This document shows, piece by piece, positions 1-9,870 of a stretch of 64,000 nucleotides of DNA (its first letter is position 1; each line of letters begins with the position of its first letter). A model generated the notes under the pieces. It saw nothing but the letters and a program-made list of their open reading frames with translations. It was not told where the DNA came from and searched no databases. This stretch comes from Mesostigma viride. Lineage: Eukaryota; Streptophyta; Mesostigmatophyceae; Mesostigmatales; Mesostigmataceae. The stretch lies in NCBI GenBank assembly GCA_009746045.1, contig RPFO01000188.1:650516-714515 (forward strand), written 5' to 3'. The position numbers and the translations under genes are program-made.

Positions 1-642
1 CGCGTTAAGCTGCTGGGCAGCCTGCTCCCTAGCTGCGAGGTGGATGTGGACCACCGCATCTCCCTCGCCTGGCACGCTTTACGCCAGTACCGGGCCCTAT
101 GGCGCAAGCCCCTGGGCAAGATCGAGAAACAGGACCTGTTCAAGGTCCTCGTCCTTCCTGTTCTCACGTATGGCGCCGAGACGTGGACCCTCACCGCCGA
201 CCTGGCCCGCAAGCTGGACGGCGCGGTCACCAGCATGCTGCGTTCCATTTTCAGAGTAGGATATGCTGCTCATGTCCGCAATGAGGACCTGTACCAGGGC
301 ATGCCCTATATCACCAGCACAATTAAGCAACGCCGCCTGCAGCTAGTAGGGCACCTAGCTCGCACCAACCAGGTAGACACCTCACGTGGCCCCCCCGCAG
401 GACTGCGACCAGCCCAGCCTGGCCGGCACCTCCTGACGTGGGCTGGGCCCAGTGATGTTAGACGCCGCAAGGCCCGCACCTTCAAAGAACAGCTAGTAGA
501 GGATATGGGGGGCCTAGGCCTCTCCGTGATTTGGAAGAAGATGATGGACAAGGCCAAGTGGGCCCAGGTCATAGAGGACAACGAGCCCCCCCCAGTGGGG
601 AAGCGCCCGCGGTTGCAATCCCGCGGGAGGCACGCTAGATAG
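1..642 (+). CDS. LINE-A ORF2, C-terminal fragment (post-RT region)
   Basis: The frame is open from base 1 to a TAG at 640-642 and is a partial CDS without its own start. The fragment begins after the RT catalytic core. It covers the region YGAETWTL, then LYQGMPYI and RRLQLVGHLAR, and ends in a basic tail. This post-RT signature is typical of LINE polyproteins of the RTE/L2-like type that carry an APE-type endonuclease. The equivalent part of LINE-B (to 15810) is recognisably homologous. No RT active site is present here, so the fragment is not functional alone. Family assignment is secure; clade assignment is only tentative. Confidence 0.8.
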   Translation, partial: RVKLLGSLLPSCEVDVDHRISLAWHALRQYRALWRKPLGKIEKQDLFKVLVLPVLTYGAETWTLTADLARKLDGAVTSMLRSIFRVGYAAHVRNEDLYQGMPYITSTIKQRRLQLVGHLARTNQVDTSRGPPAGLRPAQPGRHLLTWAGPSDVRRRKARTFKEQLVEDMGGLGLSVIWKKMMDKAKWAQVIEDNEPPPVGKRPRLQSRGRHAR

Positions 643-846
643 CTCCCCCTAGGGCAGCGTGCGGCTGCCTAGATAGATGTTGTAGTTAGAATGTTGTTAG
701 ATAGATGTAGTATGTAGCCAATGTAGATAGATTAGACCGGTAGGAATGTTTGCACCCATCCATCCATCCATCGGGGTTAATGCTCCGTGACTCCCCAATT
801 ACGGGAGCACGAGTCTAATTAATTAATTAATTAATTAATTAATTAA
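1..846 (+). mobile_element. LINE-A retrotransposon, 3' part (cut by window start)
   Basis: This is the 3' end of a non-LTR retrotransposon entering from the left edge. It holds the C-terminal part of the ORF2 polyprotein, a 3' UTR of about 140 bp with GATAGATGT and CATC short repeats, the terminal stem-loop GCTCCGTGACTCCCC...GGGAGCAC, and an (AATT)n tail at about 814-846. The UTR and hairpin recur at 3903-4090 and 4473-4665 and, on the minus strand, at 10835-11030, which defines the family. This copy has a small variant in the hairpin loop (CAATTAC instead of CAAC). Its 5' boundary lies outside the window, so no TSD can be assigned. Confidence 0.85.
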
Positions 847-1024
847 TATACATGACCATGAAAAAAAAAATTCCTTAGGTGCTATAGGCGTTCAAAAAAA
901 AGCTTACAACGCGATATATCGCGTTCTAAAAAACACGGGTTAATTAATAATTTTAATGTAATTTTAATTGCTGGGATGTGGTGAGGCACATGCGATGTTC
1001 AAGAATGGGTCAGGTGTTTGATTT
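847..1024. other. AT-rich gap with an 18-bp palindrome
   Basis: No gene is seen here. The stretch has two A-runs and a perfect 18-bp palindrome at 908-925, AACGCGATATATCGCGTT. It separates the first LINE-A copy from the next nested stack. Confidence 0.5.
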
Positions 1025-2119
1025 GTCAGCGTCCATTAAAATTATTAAGCAGCAGACGACACCACCCTCTTCGAGGACACTGAGCACGTGCAGACATGGC
1101 TTGACTGCCTGGCTCTCGAGGCCCGTGCAGTGGGGCTTGAGCCGGTCAGCAAGAAGACAGAGGCCCTGGCGGTTGGGCTCACCAACTCAGCGCCGCCCCT
1201 CTATCTCCTAGACGGCTCTCGAGTCCCGTATCGGGACCGCGTCAAGCTGCTGGGCAGCCTGCTCCCCAGCTGTGAGGTTGATGTGGACCATCGCATCTCC
1301 CTCGCCTGGCACGCTTTACGTCAGTACCGGGCCCTGTGGCGCAAGCCCCTGGGCAAGATCGAGAAACAGGACCTGTTCAAGGTCCTCGTCCTTCCTGTTC
1401 TCACGTATGGCGCCGAGACGTGGACCCTCACCGCCGACCTGGCCCGCAAGCTGGACGGCGCGGTCACCAGCATGCTGCGCACGTTCCATTTTCAGAGTAG
1501 GATATGCTGCTCATGTCCGCAATGAGGACCTGTACCAGGGCATGCCCTATATCACCAGCACAATTAAGCAACGCCGCCTGCAGCTTGTAGGGCACCTAGC
1601 TCGCACCAACCAGGTAGTAGACACCTCACGTGGCCCCCCCGCAGGACTGCGACCAGCCCAGCCTGGCCGGCACCTCCTGACGTGGGCTGGGCCTAGTGAT
1701 TAATTAATTAATTAATTAAACTCGTGCTCCCGTTGGGGAGTCACGGAGCACCGAAGTGCTTTTAATCCCTGTGTGTGCACTACAGGAGAAAGGGCAGAGA
1801 CCCCCAGTCTCCTTCATGCCAAAGGCATGCCACAGCTGCAATCGGGCGCGGCTAGCTAAAAGGACAGGCTAACGATCCGGCAAACTGTGGGTGCAATAAG
1901 ACCCATGTGAGCATATCATAGCAAGGAGCGTGGGCAAGTAATCTGAACATAGCCAGGGCGTAGCATGGCTGTACTAGGACTAGGCTAAGGCTATGGCTGG
2001 TTGTGTACCGTGCGTTGGCGGCACGTGACTAGGTGTGTTGGCACAGCTAGGCAACATTCTAGGCATGGCTGCCTTAGCGGCAGTGACGCCAATGGTTACA
2101 AGCTAGGGCTATTGCTATT

Positions 2120-3518
2120 CTAGCCCGCTGGGGGCGTCCACATCTTGTGGTTGATCATCAGGTCCCCGCCCCTCCAGTACACCTTGGGCTTCTGGGGGTC
2201 CTGCTTATGGCGGAGGTATTCCGGCCACAGGTCGCGTCGCTGCTGTTGCTGAGCGGCCGGGGGTGAGGTCGTCATCCAGCGTCCAGGTGAGGTCGTGCAA
2301 CCGCTTGCGACGAGAGAGGAACCGCTGCTTATCCTCAGGGGAGGAGAAGGTGAGTAGGACTGGTGGGGGAGCCGCCTTGTCCCGTGAGTGGGGAAGGCGG
2401 TGGCACGCACGCAGTTCTACCTCACCTACCAGGCCCATGAGGGTAAGAAGCTGGTTCTTGAGCTCGTCAGCAAGAGAGGTTGACGTCTCACCTGGCTTCT
2501 GGGGGAAGCGACGTAGCACCACTCGGCACTCGCGGCGAGCGCGGTCGGTGACCTCCCGGTGCTGGGCCTGGCGGTGGTCCTCCAGCTCCTGGAGCTTTGT
2601 GGCGATGGCGTCGGTGGTGGAGGCGGTCGCTGACCGCAGCAGGTCCGCGTAGGAGAGCGGCGGGAGGTCGCCAGCATCCTGCCGGGGTGGCTGGGATGCA
2701 ATGGTGGCCGTCTGCTCCGCTATCTTGGGGACCTGTGTGGCCAGGGCCTCGGTGTGGGCGGTGATGGCCTCAAGCTTCTTCAGGAGCACGCCACACTTGC
2801 CCTCCACCTGGTTAAGGCGAGAGACAAGTGCCGCATGCGTTTCCGAAGCTTGCGCCGCGGTGTGCAGCGTCGTGAACTGGGGCTGGAGCTTGTGGACGAC
2901 CTTGGTTTCCACGTTGGAGACCCGGGCCTCGACCGTGTTGAGCGTGGTGTTCAGCGATGTCAGCTGCTCGGCCAGCGGCCTGAGGTCACGTGCTCCTCCA
3001 GCACTGCGCAGATGTCATCCTTGCAGAGGGAGGAAGCCGATGGGGCTGCCGGCTGTGCGGGGGCTGGGGTGCGGAGCGAGCGGGTGATGTCGATGAGGCG
3101 GAGCTGGAAATGGCTGGTCAAGATAGCCAGGCGTTGTTGTGCTTCGTTCATAGCATAGAGCCAGGACATGTCTCCATTGTAGTCAATAGCCGCCCCCTTC
3201 ACGAAGAGCTTCCGCTCCTGTTCGAGGAACTGGAGAACCTCGATCAGTGCATTCCTGCGGCGACAATTCCTGCCACCCGGTGAGGGAGAATCCTCGGTCG
3301 CCGGGGAGGAACTGGCGCCATTTGCGAGCGTGGCAGGGTTTCTTGGGCTCAGGCGAGACGCTGGGCGATGGGGCTGGCGGTGGGTTGGCAGGCCCAGACG
3401 GCTGGTTGGCGGGTAAGCCTGGCGGCTGAACAATGGCGAGGGCGAGAGGGTTGGGCTGGGCGCTGGGAAGCTGTGCCAGCTCCTTTTCCAGCCCTCGTTT
3501 TGCTTTGGTAGTCGTCAT
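2120..3518 (-). pseudogene. ORF1-like protein of the ORF1-A element, frameshifted
   Basis: The coding region can be followed from ATG at 3518 (MTTTKAKRGLEKEL) to the stop at 2120-2122, but at least three frame changes break it: pieces 3518-3183, 3433-2960, 2912-2205 and 2410-2120. The N-terminal third is Pro/Ala-rich. The middle is an Ala/Gln/Leu-rich coiled-coil-like stretch starting near METKVVHKL. The C-terminal part (CRVVLRRF, later PVLLTFSSPEDKQRFL, RKRLHDL, QQQQRRDLWPEYL, VYWRGGDL) parallels the RNA-binding and C-terminal domains of L1-type ORF1 proteins. A nucleic-acid chaperone role is inferred only from that architecture. Confidence 0.65.
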
Positions 3519-3703
3519 AGCTGGTCACGTGCGTAACTTTGTCTATACTGCGTGGCAGCCGTAACCGTTTATACTGGCAAGTGCGTCTTAGAAAGGCGCA
3601 TCGAATGCAAGTGGTCTGACCGAATTTGGGGCTCAGACGCAAAAGATCTGAACTCCGCCGTCAGCCATACCGCCGTCAGCCATTTTCGTGCGTGTGGTAT
3701 TGG
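3519..3703 (-). promoter_or_regulatory. Conserved 5' UTR / candidate internal promoter of ORF1-A
   Basis: The region shares a patchwork of motifs with the 5' UTR of ORF1-B elements: GGCTGACGGCGGAG, CCGAATTT, then TTTCTAAGACGCAC and a TATAA-like box about 70 bp before the ATG. A retroposon must carry its promoter downstream of its start site, so this conserved block is the best candidate. Direct repeats of GCTGACGGCGG lie near the 5' end. Confidence 0.45.
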
Positions 3704-4199
3704 TGGGCCTAGTGATGTTAGACGCCGCAAGGCCCGCACCTTCAAGGAACAGCTAGTAGAGGACATGGGGGGCCTCGGCCTCTCCGTGATTTGGAAGAAG
3801 ATGATGGACAAGGCCAAGTGGGCCCAGGTCATAGAGGACAATGAGCCCCCCCCAGTGGGGAAGCGCCCGCGTGTGCAGTCCCGCGGGAGGCACGCCAGAT
3901 AGCTAGCTCCCCCTCGGGCAGCGTGCGGCTAGATAGATGTTGTAGTTAGAATGCTGTTAGGTAGATGTAGTATGTAGCCAATGTAGATAGATTAGACCGG
4001 TAGGAATGTTTGCACCCATCCATCCATCCATCGGGGTTAATGCTCCGTGACTCCCCAACGGGAGCACGGGTCTAATTAATTAATTAATTAATTAAAATTA
4101 TAACATGCCTCCGTGGGGAGGTCATGTAGCACATATTTCATGATGGATGGGGTGCCAGGAAGCCGCGTGATCGAACTATCCCAACTCTATCTAGAAAAT

Positions 4200-4665
4200 A
4201 CCAGGTAGACACCTCACGTGGCCCCCGCAGGTCTGCGCCCAGCCCAGCCTGGCCGGCACCTCCTGACGTGGGCTGGGCCCAGTGATGTTAGACGCCGCAA
4301 GGCCCGCACCTTCAAAGAACAGCTAGTAGAGGACATGGGGGGCCTAGGCCTCTCCGTGATTTGGAAGAAGATGATGGACAAGGCCAAGTGGGCCCAGGTC
4401 ATAGAGGACAACGAGCCCCCCCCAGTGGGGAAGCGCCCGCGGTTGCAATCCCGCGGGAGGCACGCCAGATAGCTCCCCCTAGGGCAGCGAGCGGCTGCCT
4501 AGATAGATGTTGTAGTTAGAATGCTGTTAGATAGATGTAGTATGTAGCCAATGTAGATAGATTAGACCGGTAGGAATGTTTGCACCCATCCATCCATCCA
4601 TCGGGGTTAATGCTCCGTGACTCCCCAACGGGAGCACGAGTCTAATTAATTAATTAATTAATTAA
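4200..4665 (+). mobile_element. LINE-A copy, 466-bp 5'-truncated
   Basis: Flanked by the TSD TCTAGAAAAT at 4190-4199 and 4666-4675, inside the LINE-B fragment; removing it rejoins a sequence matching the LINE-B 3' UTR. The only reading frame (4218-4472) encodes the last ~80 residues of LINE-A ORF2 and stops normally. The 3' UTR, hairpin (about 4610-4638) and AATT tail are intact. Confidence 0.8.
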
Positions 4666-4748
4666 TCTAGAAAATCCTAACTACACTACTCATCAAAACG
4701 CCTCCTCCGCTTGGGGGGAGGTGGCTTGCCCACAGGGTCAGCGTCCAT

Positions 4749-4820
4749 GTGTGTTACATATCAAGCAGACAACCAGCTCCCGACGGAGATATGTTCCAAT
4801 ATTAATTTAATTTAAATAAC
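4749..4820 (+). mobile_element. Older LINE 3'-end remnant
   Basis: After the TSD of the preceding fragment comes TGTTACATATC...CAGCTCCCGACGGAGATATGT and an (ATTTAA)-rich tail. This resembles a diverged LINE-B 3' hairpin (CTCC-CGAC-GGAG inside an ACATATC/GATATGT outer stem). It is the apparent landing site of the long LINE-B. The call rests on a short match. Confidence 0.4.
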
Positions 4821-5803
4821 AATAATTTAAAACAGGCGGCCAAGTCTGCCGCTACCGCTGCGGTCACCCAGAATGCAGTGCAGCAACGCCAACGCAATAT
4901 GGTAATCAAGAACTTCCAGAAAGGCGAGGCACATGAGACAGCACACTCGCTTACCGAGGAGCTGCGCGGCCCAGCGTTTCTGGGGAAGCTGCAGCTCCAG
5001 AACCGTGTTGCCATTGAACGTGCCATTTGGCTGCCAGGCCCTCTGGGCCTGGTCCTCGTCACCATGGCCTCCATGCATGACAAACGCCTCGTGCTGGGAG
5101 CACGTCGTCTGCTCCAGCGCGGTGACTTCAGCCTCGACGAGGACTACACGCCGGCTCAACTGAAGGCGAGGAGCGCTCGCGGTGTGGCCAGAACAGTGCG
5201 GAAACCAAGGAGCTCGAGACCCCGGGTAAGCGCATTAAGCTGCGTCTGCTTCAGGATGGCTCCTTCGCAGCATTCTTTGGTGGGAAGAGGATTACAGGTG
5301 TTCCGATTAACCCCTAAATGGTCTTGCTGCCGATTTTCCGCCAAAAATCGAGTTCCAGCCGATGCATCGGCCCCTTCTCGGGGGACCAGATGCCGCGAAA
5401 TCTATTGAGAATTAGGAAACACGTGTTTAGCTGAGAAGATCGAAAGTTTATAAAATTCTTCACAGCATGGTACTAGGGTTTGCATACTTTTGACAAAGTT
5501 ATAGAGGTGTTCTGGCCGGTCAAAGTACAAGGGGTCAGGGTACTTTTTCACGTACAACGTGCATTCCGGAAAACGACGACCTGGCCATGGCGGCTTGCGC
5601 CCACGCATGGCATTTACGTTTGCGTTCGAATTTTCCGGCCAAACTTAGGATATTGATTTTAAACGTCCTAAAGATCATACAGGCCAATTTTTGGTTCGCG
5701 GGAATGCCATTTGATAGGTGTCGGCAGCGTTCTTGCTGGAAAAAACTGCGATCAGGCCGGACGATAGAAACGTTGACAGCAATACCTTTCCGGCGTATTT
5801 TAA

Positions 5804-7502
5804 CCCCTAAATGGTCTGGCTGCCGATTTTCCGCCAAAAACTGAGTTACAGCCGACACGTCGGCCCCTTCTCGGGGGACCAAATGCCGCGAAAACTATTG
5901 AGAATTAGGAAAAGTTTAGCTGAGAAGATCGAAAGTTTATAATTTTCCTCACAGCATGGTACTAGGGTTTGCATACTTCTGACAAAGTTATAGAGGTGTT
6001 CTGGCCGGTCAAAGTACAAGGGGTCAGGGTACTTTTTCACGTACAACGTGCATTCCGGAAAACGACGACCTGGCCATGGCGGCTTGCGCCCACGCATGGC
6101 ATTTACGTTTTCGTTCGAATTTTCTGACCAAACTCAGGAAATTGATTTTATACGTCCTAAAGATGATACAGGCCAATTTTTGGTTCGCGGGAATGCCATT
6201 TGATAGGTGTCGGCAGCGTTCTTGCTGGAAAAAACTGCGATCAGGCCGGACGATAGAAACGTTGACAGCAATACCTTTCCGGCGTATTTTAAAGGATATA
6301 TTGGTTTCTTTGTACTTTTTATGATACATAGTAGTCGTAAACGTGCAAGGGTGGCCAGAAATCGCCGAATCCAGCGACCATGCTGCACAACTTTGGTGTG
6401 CCGAAATGCGCCATTTTGCGGCCACCGCCTGGGCCAAGGTAACGCCATCCATGCCTGGTAAAGCTTAAGCATCGTTTTCCTATCGATTTTTGACGTTTAT
6501 ATATACGTTCTAGCTTGTGTAGCACATTCTTTTTGCATTATTCATGCTCTTTCTTGACCCTGGCCTGGCCCCTTTCTAAAACACCCTTCTTAGATGCTTC
6601 CCTCAGTCAGTTGACCTGCCACAGGGTGATGGTGATAAGTTTTAGAGGCTGTATGGGTTTGAATACCTCCATATATGTTGGTTATACATTTCCCACACAC
6701 ATATTGCATGAGTGTGAGGCAGTTGGCTGGTCTCTGTGGCATCATCAAGCATGTAACCGGTGAGTAGAAGCTTCCCATTGTCAGCATGTGCCACCAGGTG
6801 TGCTGGCCATCACCTGGCAAGCTATAGCAGCTTAGGCCTAGTATATCCTTGCTAGGGCAAGCTGAAATAGGCTTAAAATCACTAGTTTGTTGGTGGCTGC
6901 CCCCTAGAATGCATGCCTTGCGTAGGGTATCCGTACCACGTTACCTACATGCATGGACAAGGTGGCACCTGCACATAGGTGCCATGTAAGGGCAGTGTGA
7001 TGATGCAGTTATGTTTCCCCATCATTGTGGAAGGAAAATGTATTGTGTGGCATGGTTGGGGGCCATATTAGTAGGTATTAGTAGGTAGTATGCCCACTCC
7101 TACCCCCTTGGTTGCTTTTTCCCAACGGTACCCCTATGGGCTGTACTGGGTGTAACTGCTGGTATACCCACCCAAATGATGACCCCAATGGCTCAAACTG
7201 TTCAGCAACTAATTGTTTATCATCCCTGAAGTGGTAGGTGCCTAGCTCTTACAACATAATTCAAAATGCACATTCTACCAAAAATGAAAACGCTCGTCTT
7301 GACCCCCCTGACTTTGACGGCAGTTATACATGGCCTACCCTGCATATATGTAAGGTTGTGATATACCAACCCGAAGGGCAACTCATGGACATGCTTGGCC
7401 CCCAAGGACAGCCATTGGATATGGGTGGGTTGGATGGCATTTGGTTTGCAAAATTGTGAAGTTACAGCCGATGCATCGGCAGTATTTCTGCCCATTTAGG
7501 GG
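5804..7502. mobile_element. PB-like 2: piggyBac-like transposon inserted in PB-like 1
   Basis: This is a 1699-bp uninterrupted copy with termini CCCCTAAATGG and CCATTTAGGGG, bounded by TTAA at 5800-5803 and 7503-7506. It sits in the outer copy at a TTAA whose empty counterpart is visible inside PB-like 2 itself at about 6287-6300 (GGCGTATTTTAAAGGATATA). Repeated blocks at 5311-5800 and 5804-6290, and at 6295-6690 and 7507-7888, follow from this self-insertion and are not tandem duplication. Short ORFs on both strands show no recognisable domain. Confidence 0.8.
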
Positions 7503-8339
7503 TTAAAGGATATATTGGTTTCTTTGTACTTTTTATGATACATAGTCGTCGTAAACGTGCAAGGGTGGCCAGAAATCGCCGAATCCAGCAACCATGCTGC
7601 ACAACTTTGGTGTGCCGAAATGCGCCATTTTGCGGCCACCGCCTGGGCCAAGGTAACGCCATCCATGCCTGGTAAAGCTTAAGCATCGTTTTCTTATCGA
7701 TGTTTGACGTTTATATATACGTTCTAGCTTGTGTAGCACATTCTTTTTGCACTATTCATGCTCTTTCTTGACCCTGGCCTGGCCCCTTTCTAAAACACCC
7801 TTCTTAGATGCTTCCCTCAGTCAGTTGACCTGCCACAGGGTGATGGTGATAAGTTTTAGAGGCTGTGTGGGTTTGAATACCTCCATATTAATTAATTAAT
7901 TAATTAATTATCAACATCACTCCGTTGGGAGTAGATGTAGCACATAGCCCTGAGAAGGGGCATATGGCTTTTAATACATTCTAGGCTACTTCATGCAGGG
8001 GTGGGAATGTAAGCTACCCCTGCTCTAGGTGCACCAAGGCACCTGCACCCTCATGGTCTATCACGCTATGCCCGGGTAAGGGGGGAGCATGCCTGTGAGG
8101 GAGGAAGATCATCATGGCTATACAAGAGCTAGGACATGGCTTCTCGACAGAGAGCATCTCTCTGCATGGCATAGCATGGCTAAATTCTTAATGCAACATC
8201 CATGGGGGTCCCATTATAGACAAAGCATGGCTAAATGTTGAAGGCATCATCCATGGGGGCCATTATGGGCGCACATGCGCGTGGGCCACATGCTAGGCTA
8301 AGCCTTACTAATCTACACTACTGGTATATATATTCCTAG

Positions 8340-8491
8340 CATCAGCAGGGCTATTAGGTTCCTCCCGTTAGGCGTTTCCATTGGTCTTATCGTAGTATAG
8401 AGCTTTGACATGGCTCTGTATATAGGTTTATAGCTGGGCGTTTGCTTTGGTTTGAGTGATTTCACTCTGCTGTAAGTAATTATATTTTTAA
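8340..8491 (+). mobile_element. 152-bp 3' fragment of the endonuclease-motif retroelement
   Basis: Near-identical to 10525-10670 and bounded by the 15-bp TSD TATATATATTCCTAG at 8325-8339 and 8492-8506. It landed in the ORF1-B element at its stop codon, opposite in strand. It carries only the 3' UTR, ending GTAAGTAATTATATTTTTA. Confidence 0.8.
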
Positions 8492-8502
8492 TATATATAT
8501 TC

Positions 8503-9870
8503 CTAGTCTGAGGTGGCAGGGGGGGGCTGCCAGGGCTTGTGGTCAACGTGGATGGCCGCCCCCCTCCAGTATACCGGCTTCCCCGCCTTGCGCTCTGCCG
8601 GAGCTGAAGGTAGGTCGGCCATAGCTCGCGTCGCCGTTGTTGCTGGGCCAGGGTCAAGTCGTCGTCCAGCGTGAAGCGAGTCTCCGAGAGCTTCTTGCGG
8701 CATTTAAGGAACGCCAGCTTGTCCGCCATGTACTTAAAGGTGAGGAGCACGGGTGCCGGGCCAGCCTTCCCCCGCGCGCGGGGGAGGCGGACAGCCGACA
8801 TGTCCAGCTCACCAGTGAGTAACATGGGGGCAAGAATGGCGCGCTTAAATGCCTCAAGAAGGCTCGTGGAGGTCTCACCTGCCTGCTGGTCGAAGTGCTT
8901 GACGATGACATTGTGGCTGCGCCGCGCGATGTCGGCTTCCTCGCGAAGGTCGAGGGCTTGTTGCTTGAGTTGTGCCGAGATGGTGGAGGTGGTGGAGGTG
9001 GTGTGCTGCTTAAGCAAGTCCGCCCAGGTGGAGGGAGCATCGCCGGCCGGGCCAGCAGGCGCCGGCTGGGCGGCGATGTCCTTCACCGCCTGGGCGGTGA
9101 GGCCGGCGGTGTCATGCAAGCTCTCAAGGGCGTTGGCGGTGGCTTGAAGGCGGTGGTCGAGGTCGAGGAGCTGGGCTTTGATGTCGGCAGTGGAGGCGGA
9201 AATGGCAGTGGAGGTGGAGGCGGCGGCGGTGGAAATGTGAGGAAGTTCAGCAGTCAGCGTGCCGCCGATTGCTGCTATGTCGGCAGCAAGGGGGGTCACG
9301 TGCTGCTGAAAGGCTTCCGTGAGGATGGAACGGAATGCGGGGGCGGAGATGGATGGAGCCCAGATCTCGCCGTCAGACTTTTGGAGAAGAGAGTTGAGGA
9401 CGGCGTGTTGGAGTTGGGGGCGGGGACACCCGAACATCTGGAGTGATGTTGTGCCAGCGTCGGCCGTCGTCGACGAGGAGGCGTCCAGTGGCGTGGAGAT
9501 GGAGGCACAGGTCGTAAAGCGAGGCGTAGTCCCCGAACGGAAGATGTGATGCATAGCCTCACTCGGAGAAATGGTGGTCCAGTCGTAATCATCGACCTGG
9601 AAAGGTTGGGGCCGAAAGCGCGGTTCCGAGAAGCGTGTTTCCGCCCAGCGTGGCCCTCCAGTTTTGTCGGCGGGGCGGGCGCGTTTAGGGTCAGGCGATG
9701 CCGATGCATGGCGAGGCATTGAGGCCGGGAGGTTGCTGGGCGACCACCAGTGCACGACTAGTGTCACCGCTGCCTGCCGGATCTGGCGAAGCGGCAGCCT
9801 CAGCTGCCGCATTGTTGAAGGCGAGCGCATCCGCCAAACTGCGTTGCGTCGACGGGCGTTTGCTCGTCAT
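8503..9870 (-). pseudogene. ORF1-like protein of ORF1-B (5.3-kb-distal copy of the family), one frameshift
   Basis: ATG at 9870-9868 begins MTSKRPSTQRSL, matching the N-termini at 58708 and 63648 (MSKRPSTQRSL, MSKRLSTQRSL). A frame change near 9690 separates the N-terminal ~60 residues from the long frame that runs to the original stop at 8503-8505 (HKPWQPPPATSD); the window carries one more shift near 8640. A Ser/Thr/Ala-rich coiled-coil-like centre is followed by NVIVKHFDQQAGETS, PVLLTFKYMADKLAFL, FTLDDDLTLAQQQRRRELW and PVYWRGAAI. This coiled coil plus RNA-binding-like plus basic C-terminal order recalls L1 ORF1p. Function is inferred. Confidence 0.7.

Larger units (their letters stand above)
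1701..3703 (-). mobile_element. ORF1-A, complete ~2.0-kb ORF1-only retroposon
   Basis: A discrete 2003-bp element is inserted into LINE-A between the 13-bp TSDs TGGGCCTAGTGAT at 1688-1700 and 3704-3716. Reading on the minus strand, it has a 5' UTR (3703-3519), one ORF1-like coding region (3518-2120), a 3' UTR (2119-1750), the hairpin GTGCTCCGTGACTCCCC...GGGAGCAC (about 1749-1722) and an AATT tail. It has no reverse transcriptase or endonuclease. Its last 45 bp or so match the RT-encoding LINE-A family, although the rest of the 3' UTR does not, which suggests mobilisation in trans by LINE-A. Confidence 0.85.
1050..3902 (+). pseudogene. LINE-A ORF2 fragment (RT motif C to C-terminus), broken
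   Basis: Coding parts are 1050-1700 and 3717-3902, separated by the ORF1-A insertion. The first codons read ADDTTLFEDTEHVQTW, the end of the RT catalytic YADD motif and following strand. A 4-base insertion (CACG) near 1480 relative to the copy at 1-642 shifts the frame, and a further 3-base insertion (GTA) near 1618 keeps it. The C-terminus ends at the TAG near 3900. It is dead by 5' truncation, frameshift and insertion. Confidence 0.75.
1046..4090 (+). mobile_element. LINE-A copy, 5'-truncated, split by an ORF1-only element
   Basis: This copy lies in the A/T tail of the LINE-B fragment and is flanked by ATTAAAATTAT at 1035-1045 and 4091-4101. That TSD is AT-rich, so the border is less certain than the others. 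It starts at the RT motif ADDTTL. It is interrupted at 1701 by the ORF1-A element and resumes at 3717, and the reading frame and sequence across the join match the intact LINE-A copies. The 3' end carries the family hairpin near 4041-4066 and an (AATT)n tail. Confidence 0.75.
1037..4736 (-). mobile_element. LINE-B 3' fragment, host of nested insertions
   Basis: This is a 5'-truncated minus-strand LINE-B copy, of which only the last ORF2 codons (reverse complement of the KPPPPKRRRRFDE end, near 4690-4730) and the 3' UTR with hairpin (near 4100-4140) remain. It is flanked by the 12-bp TSD GTCAGCGTCCAT at 1025-1036 and 4737-4748, which fixes both borders. Two plus-strand LINE-A copies have since landed in it, at 1046-4090 and 4200-4665. 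Without these it is only about 180 bp long, a typical severely truncated target-primed insertion. Confidence 0.75.

Noticed and set aside
5311-5325. Interstitial telomere (CCCTAAA)
   Set aside because: Only one unit, and it is part of a terminal inverted repeat.
5311-6290. Simple ~490-bp tandem duplication
   Set aside because: Explained by self-insertion of one piggyBac-like copy in another; TTAA and TIRs mark the borders.
8313-9830. 505-residue open frame on the minus strand as one intact ORF1 protein
   Set aside because: The last ~60 codons come from an inserted 3' UTR fragment (8340-8491), and the true N-terminus starts at 9870 in another frame.
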